Positions 43,335 to 50,681 of a DNA stretch of 64,000 nt are shown here, one piece after another (the stretch's first letter is position 1; every line of letters starts with the position of its first letter). The notes beneath the pieces are model-generated. The model saw only the letters and a program-made list of their open reading frames with translations, searched no databases and had not been told where the DNA came from. A program made the translations under genes and the position numbers. The stretch comes from Dokdonella sp041395345 (lineage in GTDB: Bacteria; Pseudomonadota; Gammaproteobacteria; Xanthomonadales; Rhodanobacteraceae): NCBI RefSeq assembly GCF_041395345.1, contig NZ_JAWLAR010000001.1:186001-250000 (forward strand), written 5' to 3'.

Positions 43335-43904
43335 ATGGGCGCAGACGGTCTGCCAACGCGCGTGAATGCCGGCTTCGGCCAACCGCTTGATGCCCTCGTC
43401 CTGCAGCGGGCAAAGCGGGGCGATAGCGCGGCGATGGAGGCAATTTTCCGCCTGTATTCGCGACCTTGCTACAACCTGGCGCTGCGGATTCTCGGCGAAT
43501 CCGCCGCAGCCGAGGATGTCGTTCAGGATGTGTTCTTGCGCATGATGGATACGATCAAGGGCTTTCGTGGCGATGCGCCGTTCGGGGCCTGGCTCAAGCG
43601 CATGACCGCGAACGCAACCATCGATGTTGTTCGGCGCAATCGCCGATTCGACAGTGACGATGCCGAGGCGCGCATCTCCAATATCGAGTCGGGGCAGGTC
43701 TCGGCGGAATCAGGCGTCGATGCGTGGTCCCTGCTGATGCAACTGAGTCCTCGCGCCCGCGCCGTTGTTCTGTTGCATGAAATGGAAGGCTACACGCACA
43801 AGGAACTGTCCGAGTTGTTCGGACAGAGTGAAAGTTATTCGAAGTCGGTGCTTGCCCGCGCACTCAAGCGCATTGGCACGCTTGCCGGCGATGATGAGGA
43901 ATGA
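43335..43904 (+). CDS. ECF-type RNA polymerase sigma factor
   Basis: 189 residues. Region 2 is visible as NLALRILGESAAAEDVVQDV FLRMMDTIKGFRGDAPFGAW and region 4 as QLSPRARAVVLLHEMEGYTH KELSELFGQSESYSKSVLAR. No extra C-terminal domain. Its stop overlaps the next gene by ATGA, the usual arrangement with an anti-sigma factor. The start is uncertain; the family begins about residue 20. Confidence 0.9.
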   Translation: MGADGLPTRVNAGFGQPLDALVLQRAKRGDSAAMEAIFRLYSRPCYNLALRILGESAAAEDVVQDVFLRMMDTIKGFRGDAPFGAWLKRMTANATIDVVRRNRRFDSDDAEARISNIESGQVSAESGVDAWSLLMQLSPRARAVVLLHEMEGYTHKELSELFGQSESYSKSVLARALKRIGTLAGDDEE

Positions 43905-44389
43905 AGAGAGGTAGCGTGATGTCGAACAATGAATCACGGATGGACCAGGACGCTGCATCCCGCTGGGAGCTGCTGCCCGAGTTTGATCCGGATCCGGCCT
44001 TGTGGTCGCGGATTCAGTCGCGCCGTGCGCACCAGCAGGTGCGACGACGCCAGCGCCAGCGCTGGGTGGCATCTGGGCTTGCCGTTGCCGCGCTGCTTTG
44101 CGTGGTAGCCGTTTCCCGCTTCCAGATTGAACAGCCGAAACCCGACCAGGTTGCCGTATGGCAGGGGTATTCGCAGGCGCTGGAACAGGAATGGCTGGCC
44201 ATGGCGCGTGCAACGCCTGATCCGCGCGTACGCGCCGAGTTGCGCCTGATCGATCTGGAGTTGCAGACTGCCTACGACCGTGGCGCTGCGGAAAGCGAGT
44301 TGATTCCTTTGTGGAAGTTGCGAAATGAGGCATTGCGTGAGCTGATCGACAACGATGTCAGTCGCATGCGTGCAGTCACACGTCTTTGA
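43901..44389 (+). CDS. Putative membrane anti-sigma factor
   Basis: 162 residues with a single membrane helix (WVASGLAVAALLCVVAVSRF, ~54-73) separating a short basic cytoplasmic part (ALWSRIQSRRAHQQVRRRQR) from a helical periplasmic part. No zinc HxxxCxxC motif, so it is not a ZAS-type anti-sigma; the role is inferred from topology and from the ATGA coupling to the sigma gene. Start at 43901 or ATG 43919. Confidence 0.65.
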   Translation: MKRGSVMSNNESRMDQDAASRWELLPEFDPDPALWSRIQSRRAHQQVRRRQRQRWVASGLAVAALLCVVAVSRFQIEQPKPDQVAVWQGYSQALEQEWLAMARATPDPRVRAELRLIDLELQTAYDRGAAESELIPLWKLRNEALRELIDNDVSRMRAVTRL

Positions 44390-44407
44390 TTTTTTCTGGA
44401 GAAGGGC

Positions 44408-45442
44408 ATGAAAGGTGTATTGAAAGGATTGGCAAACCGCGCGGGCACGGTGGCCTTGTTCGGTTTTGTGGCGCTCGGCTCGACGACAGCTTCGGCTGAC
44501 GGATCGTCCGTTGCGGCCCGGGTTGCTCCGCTTGCGGCGCAGTCGGATGCCTCGCTCGGTGTTTCCCCGGAGCAGCGATTGCAGGAAGAACTGCGCGTGC
44601 TGCTGCTCGACATGATCGAGTCGGGTGCATTTGGCCAGACCCCTTCGGATCAGATTTCCCTCTCGATCGATTCGCCGAAGCAACGCGCCACGAGTCTTGG
44701 GGTGCTGGTCGATAGCAGCGCCGGCTCGGCGGCGGTCGAAGGACTGCAAGTGGTCGGTACGACGCCAGGCAGCAGCGCGAGTCGGCTTGGCTTGCAGAGT
44801 GGTGACGTTATTGCGTCGGTGAATGGAGTCTCGCTGGCCGGTCTTGGCAACGACTCCAATGGCGGGGCACGCGCCGCCTTGGTCCTGCGTGACCAGCTCG
44901 AAAGCCTTCCGGATGATGCAACGATCGAGTTCAAGGTGATCCGCGACGGCCGTCCCAGGACAATATCGGGCGCCATGGCGTCGGCCTGGATTCCCGCATT
45001 GCACCTGACCGTGGGTGACGGTGTGGCCGTGGCATCGGCAGCCCAGGGAAGTGGGTACGGCAGCAGTGCTTCGCGTGGTGACGGATGCGGGCGCCTGAGC
45101 ATCTTTGACAACGCCCCGCGTCAGCAGAATCTGCATGCGGCGGCCTTGATCAGCATCGACGGTGAGCGCTCGCCGATGGGCGGTCAGGAAGTATTCCGAC
45201 TGTCCGAGGGCCGGCACGTGCTGACGGTTGGCGAGAAGATCGAGAGCCGCTATCTGGCTTTCAGCGAAGTGTTTCGCAACAGCAACGTGAAGAATCCGTA
45301 CAAGACTCTCGAGATCGACGTGGCCCCGAATACGACCTATTTCCTGGCTGCAAAGCTGATCCAGGACAAGCGCAACGTATGGCGTGACGGTGCCTACTGG
45401 GAGCCGGTCATCTGGAGCCAGTCGACGGAATCGTGCAAGTAA
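44408..45442 (+). CDS. Secreted PDZ-domain protein
   Basis: 344 residues with signal peptide (ALFGFVALGSTTASADG). A PDZ domain spans ~95-190 (LGVLVDSSAGSAAVEGLQVV, GTTPGSSASRLGLQSGDVIA, SVNGVSLAGL). The C-terminal ~150 residues (GDGCGRLSIFDNAPRQQNLH, SEGRHVLTVGEKIESRYLAF, DVAPNTTYFLAAKLIQDKRN) are unassigned. No protease domain, so it is a binding or sensing protein. Probably the third gene of the sigma/anti-sigma operon, ended by a strong terminator. Confidence 0.8.
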   Translation: MKGVLKGLANRAGTVALFGFVALGSTTASADGSSVAARVAPLAAQSDASLGVSPEQRLQEELRVLLLDMIESGAFGQTPSDQISLSIDSPKQRATSLGVLVDSSAGSAAVEGLQVVGTTPGSSASRLGLQSGDVIASVNGVSLAGLGNDSNGGARAALVLRDQLESLPDDATIEFKVIRDGRPRTISGAMASAWIPALHLTVGDGVAVASAAQGSGYGSSASRGDGCGRLSIFDNAPRQQNLHAAALISIDGERSPMGGQEVFRLSEGRHVLTVGEKIESRYLAFSEVFRNSNVKNPYKTLEIDVAPNTTYFLAAKLIQDKRNVWRDGAYWEPVIWSQSTESCK

Positions 45443-45502
45443 GCCTGTAGCACCCGAAACGGGGCGTCTCGCTGGGACTGGGACGTGGCCACAGGTCCTC
45501 TG

Positions 45503-45537
45503 TCGGCCCATGGGGAATCCATGGGCCTTTTTTTTGC
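45503..45537 (+). terminator. Intrinsic terminator of the sigma operon
   Basis: GGCCCATGG and CCATGGGCC form a 9-bp stem with loop GGAAT, followed by eight T. Confidence 0.93.
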
Positions 45538-45642
45538 GCCGGTCAACAGCTCACGTAGACTGCGTAGCGGGCCTCGGCACTATGCGCAGGTTTCGCTCAG
45601 GCAGCTTCCGCTAGACTGTCGTTTTTCGGCAGGTTCGAAGCG

Positions 45643-46422
45643 ATGACTGTCCTGAGCGTCAACGTAAACAAGGCTGCCGTCCTGAGAAACTCAAGGGGCG
45701 GGCGCCATCCTGACCCGCTGGCCCTGGCCAGGATCGCCCTCGCCGCCGGCTGTCACGGAATTACCGTGCATCCGCGTCCCGACCAGCGTCACATCCGGCT
45801 CGATGACGTGCTCGGCTTGCCCGCCGTCAGCGGTGATGCCGAGATCAACATTGAAGGCAATCCGTTCGCCCCCGCGCGTGAGGGCTACCCGGGCATGCTT
45901 GAACTGGTGCGCCGGGTTGCGCCTGCCCAGGTCACCCTGGTGCCTGACGGTGACGGTCAGCTGACCTCCGATCATGGCTTCGATCTGAACAGTGATCTGT
46001 CGGATCTGAAGCGTCAGGTGCGGGCCTTCAAGCAGTTTCCGCTGCGGTTAAGCATTTTTGTCGATGCCGGCAGCAGCGGGATGAGCCAATTGGCCGAAAT
46101 GGGTGTCGACAGGATCGAAATTTACACGGGTCCGTTTGCAGACGCGTTTGCCCGTGGCGACTATCATCGCGAGCTCGGTGCCTGCCGCCGCACCGCGCTC
46201 GAGGCGCGTGATGCAGGATTGGGCGTAAACGCCGGGCATGACCTTAGCCAGGACAACCTGGACTGCCTCTTGCAGGAGCTACCGTTTATTGACGAGGTGT
46301 CGATCGGACATGCGCTTTTTTGCGAGGCCCTGCTCGAGGGCCTCGACACGACCGTCAAGCGGTACCTGCGCATTCTCGACCGGCAACGGAGTGCGCAACA
46401 GACCGCTGCTTCGAGCCGATGA
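45643..46422 (+). CDS. pdxJ: Pyridoxine 5'-phosphate synthase
   Basis: 259 residues; last step of the DXP-dependent vitamin B6 pathway, condensing 1-deoxyxylulose 5-phosphate and 3-amino-2-oxopropyl phosphate. MTVLSVNVNKAAVLRNSRGG, ITVHPRPDQRHIRLDDVLGL, INIEGNP, VTLVPD, RIEIYTGPFA and NAGHDLSQDNL are the conserved blocks. TIM barrel, TAGACT (-10-like) at about 45613. Convergent with the TonB operon. Confidence 0.93.
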   Translation: MTVLSVNVNKAAVLRNSRGGRHPDPLALARIALAAGCHGITVHPRPDQRHIRLDDVLGLPAVSGDAEINIEGNPFAPAREGYPGMLELVRRVAPAQVTLVPDGDGQLTSDHGFDLNSDLSDLKRQVRAFKQFPLRLSIFVDAGSSGMSQLAEMGVDRIEIYTGPFADAFARGDYHRELGACRRTALEARDAGLGVNAGHDLSQDNLDCLLQELPFIDEVSIGHALFCEALLEGLDTTVKRYLRILDRQRSAQQTAASSR

Positions 46423-46480
46423 ACAAACCCCGCGCGACCCGGGTATCGGCCGCGCGAAAATCAGTCGACAGGCCGCGAAC

Positions 46481-46888
46481 CTAGTCGGGCGTAACGGCGA
46501 GTACGCGAAGCTGGCTGACCTCGTTGTTCTGGGCAATCGTCAGGACCTGGGCCAGATTGTCGTACGAGGAATGGGCTTCCGGACGGATGTCCACTTGCAA
46601 GGGCTTGCCCGCCAGCACGGCTGCGTGCAGGCTGCGCCCGAGCGCAAGGCGATTGGTCGACTGGCCATCAAGGGTGATCTCGCCGCTGTCATGGATGCCA
46701 ACCGTGAGTACCAGCGGTTCCGGCCTTTCAGGGTTTTCACTGCTCATGAGCGGGAAGTCGATCTTTTTCGTGATCAGAGGCGCGCTGATCATGAAGATGA
46801 TCATGACGGTCAGGAGGATGTCGATCAGCGGGGTGATGTTGATTTCGGCCAGGGCCGGACTGGAAGAACTCTTGCGGACATACAACAT
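46481..46888 (-). CDS. exbD: ExbD/TolR-family biopolymer transport protein (second copy)
   Basis: 135 residues from ATG 46888. One membrane helix containing the essential Asp (NITPLIDILLTVMIIFMIS, ~26) and a periplasmic domain with DIRPEAHSSYDNLAQVLTIA. Works with ExbB to couple proton flow to TonB. It is last in the operon, 187 bases after the first exbD, with a bidirectional hairpin in the gap that may lower its expression. Confidence 0.9.
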   Translation of the reverse strand: MLYVRKSSSSPALAEINITPLIDILLTVMIIFMISAPLITKKIDFPLMSSENPERPEPLVLTVGIHDSGEITLDGQSTNRLALGRSLHAAVLAGKPLQVDIRPEAHSSYDNLAQVLTIAQNNEVSQLRVLAVTPD

Positions 46889-47013
46889 GGTGCACCTCCG
46901 TTTGCCAGCTTCTCGAATGTTGCCGTGGCGACCCGGTGCCTGATGTGATCTGGCCTTCGCTGATCCGGAACGCCAGCTACAGCGTACTCCTGCGGGCCAA
47001 CCCGGTGCCAGCA

Positions 47014-47048
47014 CGAAAAAAGGCGCCGCTGGTGCGACGCCTTTTTCC
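47014..47048. terminator. Hairpin with A/T flanks between the two exbD genes
   Basis: AAAAAAGGCG and CGCCTTTTT flank a 13-base loop; usable on both strands. It may act as a partial terminator inside the minus-strand operon. Confidence 0.75.
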
Positions 47049-47075
47049 CTGATGCCTGGAACGGTGTGGTGCGGA

Positions 47076-47486
47076 TCAGTTCGTCTGAGCCGTAATGAAT
47101 CCTATCTTGACCATGCCAGCGCTCTTGGCGTTCGCCATGACCGTAGCAATCAACTGGTACTGGGTGGTCTTCTCGGCTCGAATCTGCAATTCGGGTTGCG
47201 GGTTCTTCTGTGCCGCAACACGCAGCTGGGCCGAAAGCATGGCTTCGGTGATCAGTTCGTCGTTCCAGTACAGGTCACCGGTCTCCTTGACTGCGAGATC
47301 GATGGGTTCCGGTGGGTTGGTCTCCACCGTATTGGGGTTTGCCTGCGGCAGATCGATACGGATCTTGTGGGTCATCAACGGTGCCGTGATCATGAAGATG
47401 ATCAGGAGCACCAACATTACGTCCACGAGGGGCGTAACGTTGATTTCCGCCATCGGACCACCGCCCGAATTGGATGAGAAGGCCAT
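47076..47486 (-). CDS. exbD: ExbD/TolR-family biopolymer transport protein (first copy)
   Basis: 136 residues. The membrane helix EINVTPLVDVMLVLLIIFMI holds the conserved Asp; the periplasmic part is IDLPQANPNTVETNPPEP to IRAEKTTQYQLIATVMANAK. Starts 3 bases after the exbB stop. Duplicate exbD genes behind exbB are typical of Xanthomonas-type TonB loci. Confidence 0.93.
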   Translation of the reverse strand: MAFSSNSGGGPMAEINVTPLVDVMLVLLIIFMITAPLMTHKIRIDLPQANPNTVETNPPEPIDLAVKETGDLYWNDELITEAMLSAQLRVAAQKNPQPELQIRAEKTTQYQLIATVMANAKSAGMVKIGFITAQTN

Positions 47487-47489
47487 GGC

Positions 47490-48299
47490 TTACTTCCTCG
47501 CGGCTGCGGGCGCCGGGGCAGCTGCACCACCTTCGACGCGGGAACCGATTGCGAAGAAGTCATGCAGGTCGTGGGCAAATTCATCAAAGCGCGCGTAGAT
47601 GAGTCGGTTGCTGCGTACGTAGAAGTTGTAGGCAAGCACGGCCGGGATAGCAACGAACAGACCGATGGCGGTCATGATCAGTGCTTCGCCGACGGGGCCG
47701 GCAACGGCTTCCATCGAGGCAGAGCCGGTCGAGGCGATCTTGATCAGGGCGTGATAGATACCCCAGACCGTACCGAGCAGGCCGACGAAGGGTGCCGTCG
47801 ATCCGACCGTTGCCAGGACCGTCAGGCCGCCTTCGAGACGCATGCTTTCGCGAGCGACACCCTGGCGCAAGGCGCGATCGATGAACTCGGAACGATTGAG
47901 TGCCTCGACCAGACGACTGCCTTCGTGGCGGGTATGGTGCTGTGCCGCCGTCGCTGCCTCGAGGGCGATCTTCGAGAACGGCTCGGACTTCGGCTGTTCT
48001 TCCAGGAAGCGGATGGCCTCTTGAGCCGACGGCGTTTCCCAGAAGGTGTGAATCACCCGATCCATGCGCGATCGCACCATCGTGTTGCGAATCAGATTCG
48101 CAATGATGAAGTAGATCGACAACACCGACATCGTGATCAGGGTGATGAAAACTACCCATCCGACCAGGTCGAAGTTGTGGATGAGATGATCAAAGCCCAT
48201 CTGCGACATGGCTTGGGCATTGTTGCCGCCACCGGGAAGGGGTGGGGGCATGGCACCTGACTGATCCGCAGGCGAGGTCGACGAAGCATCTTGCTGCAT
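47490..48299 (-). CDS. exbB: ExbB/TolQ-family proton channel protein
   Basis: 269 residues with a Pro/Gly-rich N-terminus, then three membrane helices: LVGWVVFITLITMSVLSIYF, VLATVGSTAPFVGLLGTVWG IYHAL and ALIMTAIGLFVAIPAVLAYN FYVRSNR, the family signature. With ExbD it forms the inner-membrane motor that powers TonB-dependent uptake. 20 bases after tonB. Confidence 0.93.
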   Translation of the reverse strand: MQQDASSTSPADQSGAMPPPLPGGGNNAQAMSQMGFDHLIHNFDLVGWVVFITLITMSVLSIYFIIANLIRNTMVRSRMDRVIHTFWETPSAQEAIRFLEEQPKSEPFSKIALEAATAAQHHTRHEGSRLVEALNRSEFIDRALRQGVARESMRLEGGLTVLATVGSTAPFVGLLGTVWGIYHALIKIASTGSASMEAVAGPVGEALIMTAIGLFVAIPAVLAYNFYVRSNRLIYARFDEFAHDLHDFFAIGSRVEGGAAAPAPAAARK

Positions 48300-48319
48300 G
48301 GCGCTACCTTAGATGATTG

Positions 48320-48976
48320 CTACTGGTTGAGGTTGAACTCGATAGGTACCAAGGCGTAACCGCGACTTGCTACACCGTTCTTCTGGCCGGCATTGAAAAC
48401 CCATGTCTTCACTGCCGCAATTGCCGCCTGGTCGAGTACGCGATATCCACTCGTACTTTCTACTGTGATCTCTTCCGGCTTGCCATCAAGGCCAACCAAT
48501 ACTTTCAGCACGACCTTGCCTTCCATGCGCTGGCGGACTGCCTGCGGCGGATACTTTGGCGGTCGCAGCCTACGGTAACTGATATTTTCGCTCGGTGCGA
48601 TATCCACGGGCGGCGCCGGCGGAGCCGGTGGTGCGGGTGGCGGCGCAGGAACGGCCATCGGCGAGGCTTCCTCGACGATCACGGGCGGCGGTGGCTCCGG
48701 TGGCGGAGTCGGCGGCGGCTTGATCTTCTCGATCACCTTCGGCGGCGGCTTTTTCGGCGGCTCCGGTGGCGGCGGCGGCGGTGGGGGCGGTGGGGGCGGC
48801 GGTTCGATGAACTCGACCGTCACCTTGTTGTCGACTTTCTTTTCGGTTTGCTCAGGCGGCGACGCCGGCGTTGCCAGCAGCGCAAGGGCAAACACGTGCA
48901 CAGTGAATGCGCCCGCCAGTGCTGCGACACGGAGCCAGCTAAAGGTGGCCTTTTCGGGTTGGTAGACGTCAGCCAT
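48320..48976 (-). CDS. tonB: TonB-family energy transducer
   Basis: 218 residues. N-terminal membrane anchor (LRVAALAGAFTVHVFALALL), a long Pro-rich periplasmic spacer with 13 consecutive prolines and KPPPKVIEKIKPPPTPPPEP repeats, and a C-terminal TonB domain (SYRRLRPPKYPPQAVRQRME, GKVVLKVLVGLDGKPEEITV). It carries ExbBD energy to outer-membrane receptors. Confidence 0.93.
   Translation of the reverse strand: MADVYQPEKATFSWLRVAALAGAFTVHVFALALLATPASPPEQTEKKVDNKVTVEFIEPPPPPPPPPPPPPEPPKKPPPKVIEKIKPPPTPPPEPPPPVIVEEASPMAVPAPPPAPPAPPAPPVDIAPSENISYRRLRPPKYPPQAVRQRMEGKVVLKVLVGLDGKPEEITVESTSGYRVLDQAAIAAVKTWVFNAGQKNGVASRGYALVPIEFNLNQ
48760..48806 (+). repeat. GGC/GGG tract encoding the TonB proline run
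   Basis: The + strand is almost pure G with single C or T breaks (GGTGGGGGCGGTGGGGGCGG). It codes for polyproline on the minus strand and could form a two-tetrad G-quadruplex on the template strand. Confidence 0.7.
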
Positions 48977-49174
48977 CGGTGTTGACCAAACAGTTGTTGT
49001 TGTTCTTGCGCGCGATCCGCCGGATTCCCCGCGGACATGACTGATGCCAATCCCGCAAAGCAGAGCCCATCACGGTACAACACCCGTGTGCTATCCGACA
49101 AGACCCAGGCGTGGAAGCCGCGTGGGCGCAGGCTGCAGCGCGGCGATGTCGCGATGATGACGTTTCCGTATTGA

Positions 49175-50437
49175 TCATTTGCGCTTCAACTTCACGCCGG
49201 AAGTGACCGCTTTTATTCGCTGCTCTGCCATGACCTTCGTGCTCGGAAAGGTGGCTGCCTTGCGCCATGCCGCCAGCGCGGCCGCATCGTTGTTGGCATA
49301 GCTCTCGATATCACCCAGAAGTACGTAAGCCTCCCCCTCCTGGCGCAGCTTGCCTTTCTTGATGGCCCGGTCGAGGGCCACCTTGGCTTCCGGACCGCGC
49401 TCGGCGTAGAACAGCATGAAGCCGAGCTGGTAGTCGACATTGCCGTCTTCGGACTGCGCGGACGCATTTGTATAGGCCTCGATGGCGCAGGGATCGTCCT
49501 CTGCCTGGCTGCAGACGTCGCCAAGCAGCTTGTTGTTCTCGTAGGTCGGTTTGACGATGCCCTTGCTCATGCCTTCCTTGAGCGTGCTTGCGGCTTCCTT
49601 GGGCTTGTCGGCATTCGCATACAGCTTGGCCAGTTGCGTGTAGTCCTCGGAAGCCACGATCAGACCCTGGTCCTTGGCCTTGCTGAGCACGGCTATGGCC
49701 TCGGGATACTTGTCGTCGTTGACGTAGATCGTGGCGAGCTGCTTGATCAACTTGATGTCATTCGGGTTCTTCGCCAGTTGTTCCTTGACCACGTCGGCAG
49801 CAGCCCCGTATTGATCCAGCTCGGCCAGGCTGGCCATCAGGATCTGGTTCCAGCTTTCCTTGGGTTCATCGGTGCTCGCGATAGCCCGCTTCATCGTATC
49901 CGCGGCTTCCTGGAACTTGTCTAGGCGATAGTAGATGTTGCCGAGCAGGGCAATCTGGTCCGCGTTCTCGGACCCGGTTTCGGTCTTGAACCGGTCCAGC
50001 GTGGCCAGAGCATCCTCGTACTGTTCGGTCTGGACCTGAAACTGGGCGAGACGATACATCAGGGCGAAATGCGCGTTGTTCGGCAACGAATCCAGCTCGA
50101 CGGCCCGGGCCGTGGCAGCGATGGCTTCGGCCTCCTTTTCCTGGTCCCAATAGATGGATCCGAGCAACTGTTGCGCGAAGGCTTCCGCGTAGGGGCTGAC
50201 CTTCTTCCCGCCCAGCACTTTCTCGATCTCGGGAAGAGCCTTGTCGAACTCGCCGTCATTGACGTAGTCGGTAGCCTTGTTCAATGCGCTCTGCTCGCGC
50301 GAGCTCATCGTGACCTTGGGGTCCTTGCGCGCGGCATTGGGGAAATCGACCTTTTCCTTGGCCGCAAGAACTGCAGTGCTTGAAAACAGCAGCACGGTCG
50401 CGCAAAGCACGATTTGTGCAAGCCTCGGTAGCTTCAT
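49175..50437 (-). CDS. Secreted tetratricopeptide-repeat protein
   Basis: 420 residues from ATG 50437, directly behind GAGGAGAGATC. Signal peptide LAQIVLCATVLLFSSTAVLA A, then TPR-type helical repeats throughout (AEAIAATARAVELDSLPNNA, LGNIYYRLDKFQEAADTMKR, QLATIYVNDDKYPEAIAVLS, YQLGFMLFYAERGPEAKVAL). Located upstream of tonB on the same strand with a 198-base gap, as in other Xanthomonadales; a scaffold role in TonB-dependent uptake is possible but not shown. Confidence 0.88.
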   Translation of the reverse strand: MKLPRLAQIVLCATVLLFSSTAVLAAKEKVDFPNAARKDPKVTMSSREQSALNKATDYVNDGEFDKALPEIEKVLGGKKVSPYAEAFAQQLLGSIYWDQEKEAEAIAATARAVELDSLPNNAHFALMYRLAQFQVQTEQYEDALATLDRFKTETGSENADQIALLGNIYYRLDKFQEAADTMKRAIASTDEPKESWNQILMASLAELDQYGAAADVVKEQLAKNPNDIKLIKQLATIYVNDDKYPEAIAVLSKAKDQGLIVASEDYTQLAKLYANADKPKEAASTLKEGMSKGIVKPTYENNKLLGDVCSQAEDDPCAIEAYTNASAQSEDGNVDYQLGFMLFYAERGPEAKVALDRAIKKGKLRQEGEAYVLLGDIESYANNDAAALAAWRKAATFPSTKVMAEQRIKAVTSGVKLKRK

Positions 50438-50681
50438 GATCTCTCCTCGACTGTTTGTCCCGGGATGCTGATGCCCCGGCAACGAATCTTTCCGGATGGT
50501 TCGAGCGTACCGCCGCAGACACGGCCTGTACAGGCTTGAACCGGTAATTTTTCTCCAGTAGCGTGCTCTTGCAACGGTGCAACGCAGCTGTGCGTCTTGC
50601 GGGGTTGGCTGGCCGGCGCTGGCACCGGCCCTTGAGTATATTTTTATAAGTGTTAGCGGATTCGCTGGCCGCCTGCGCGGC

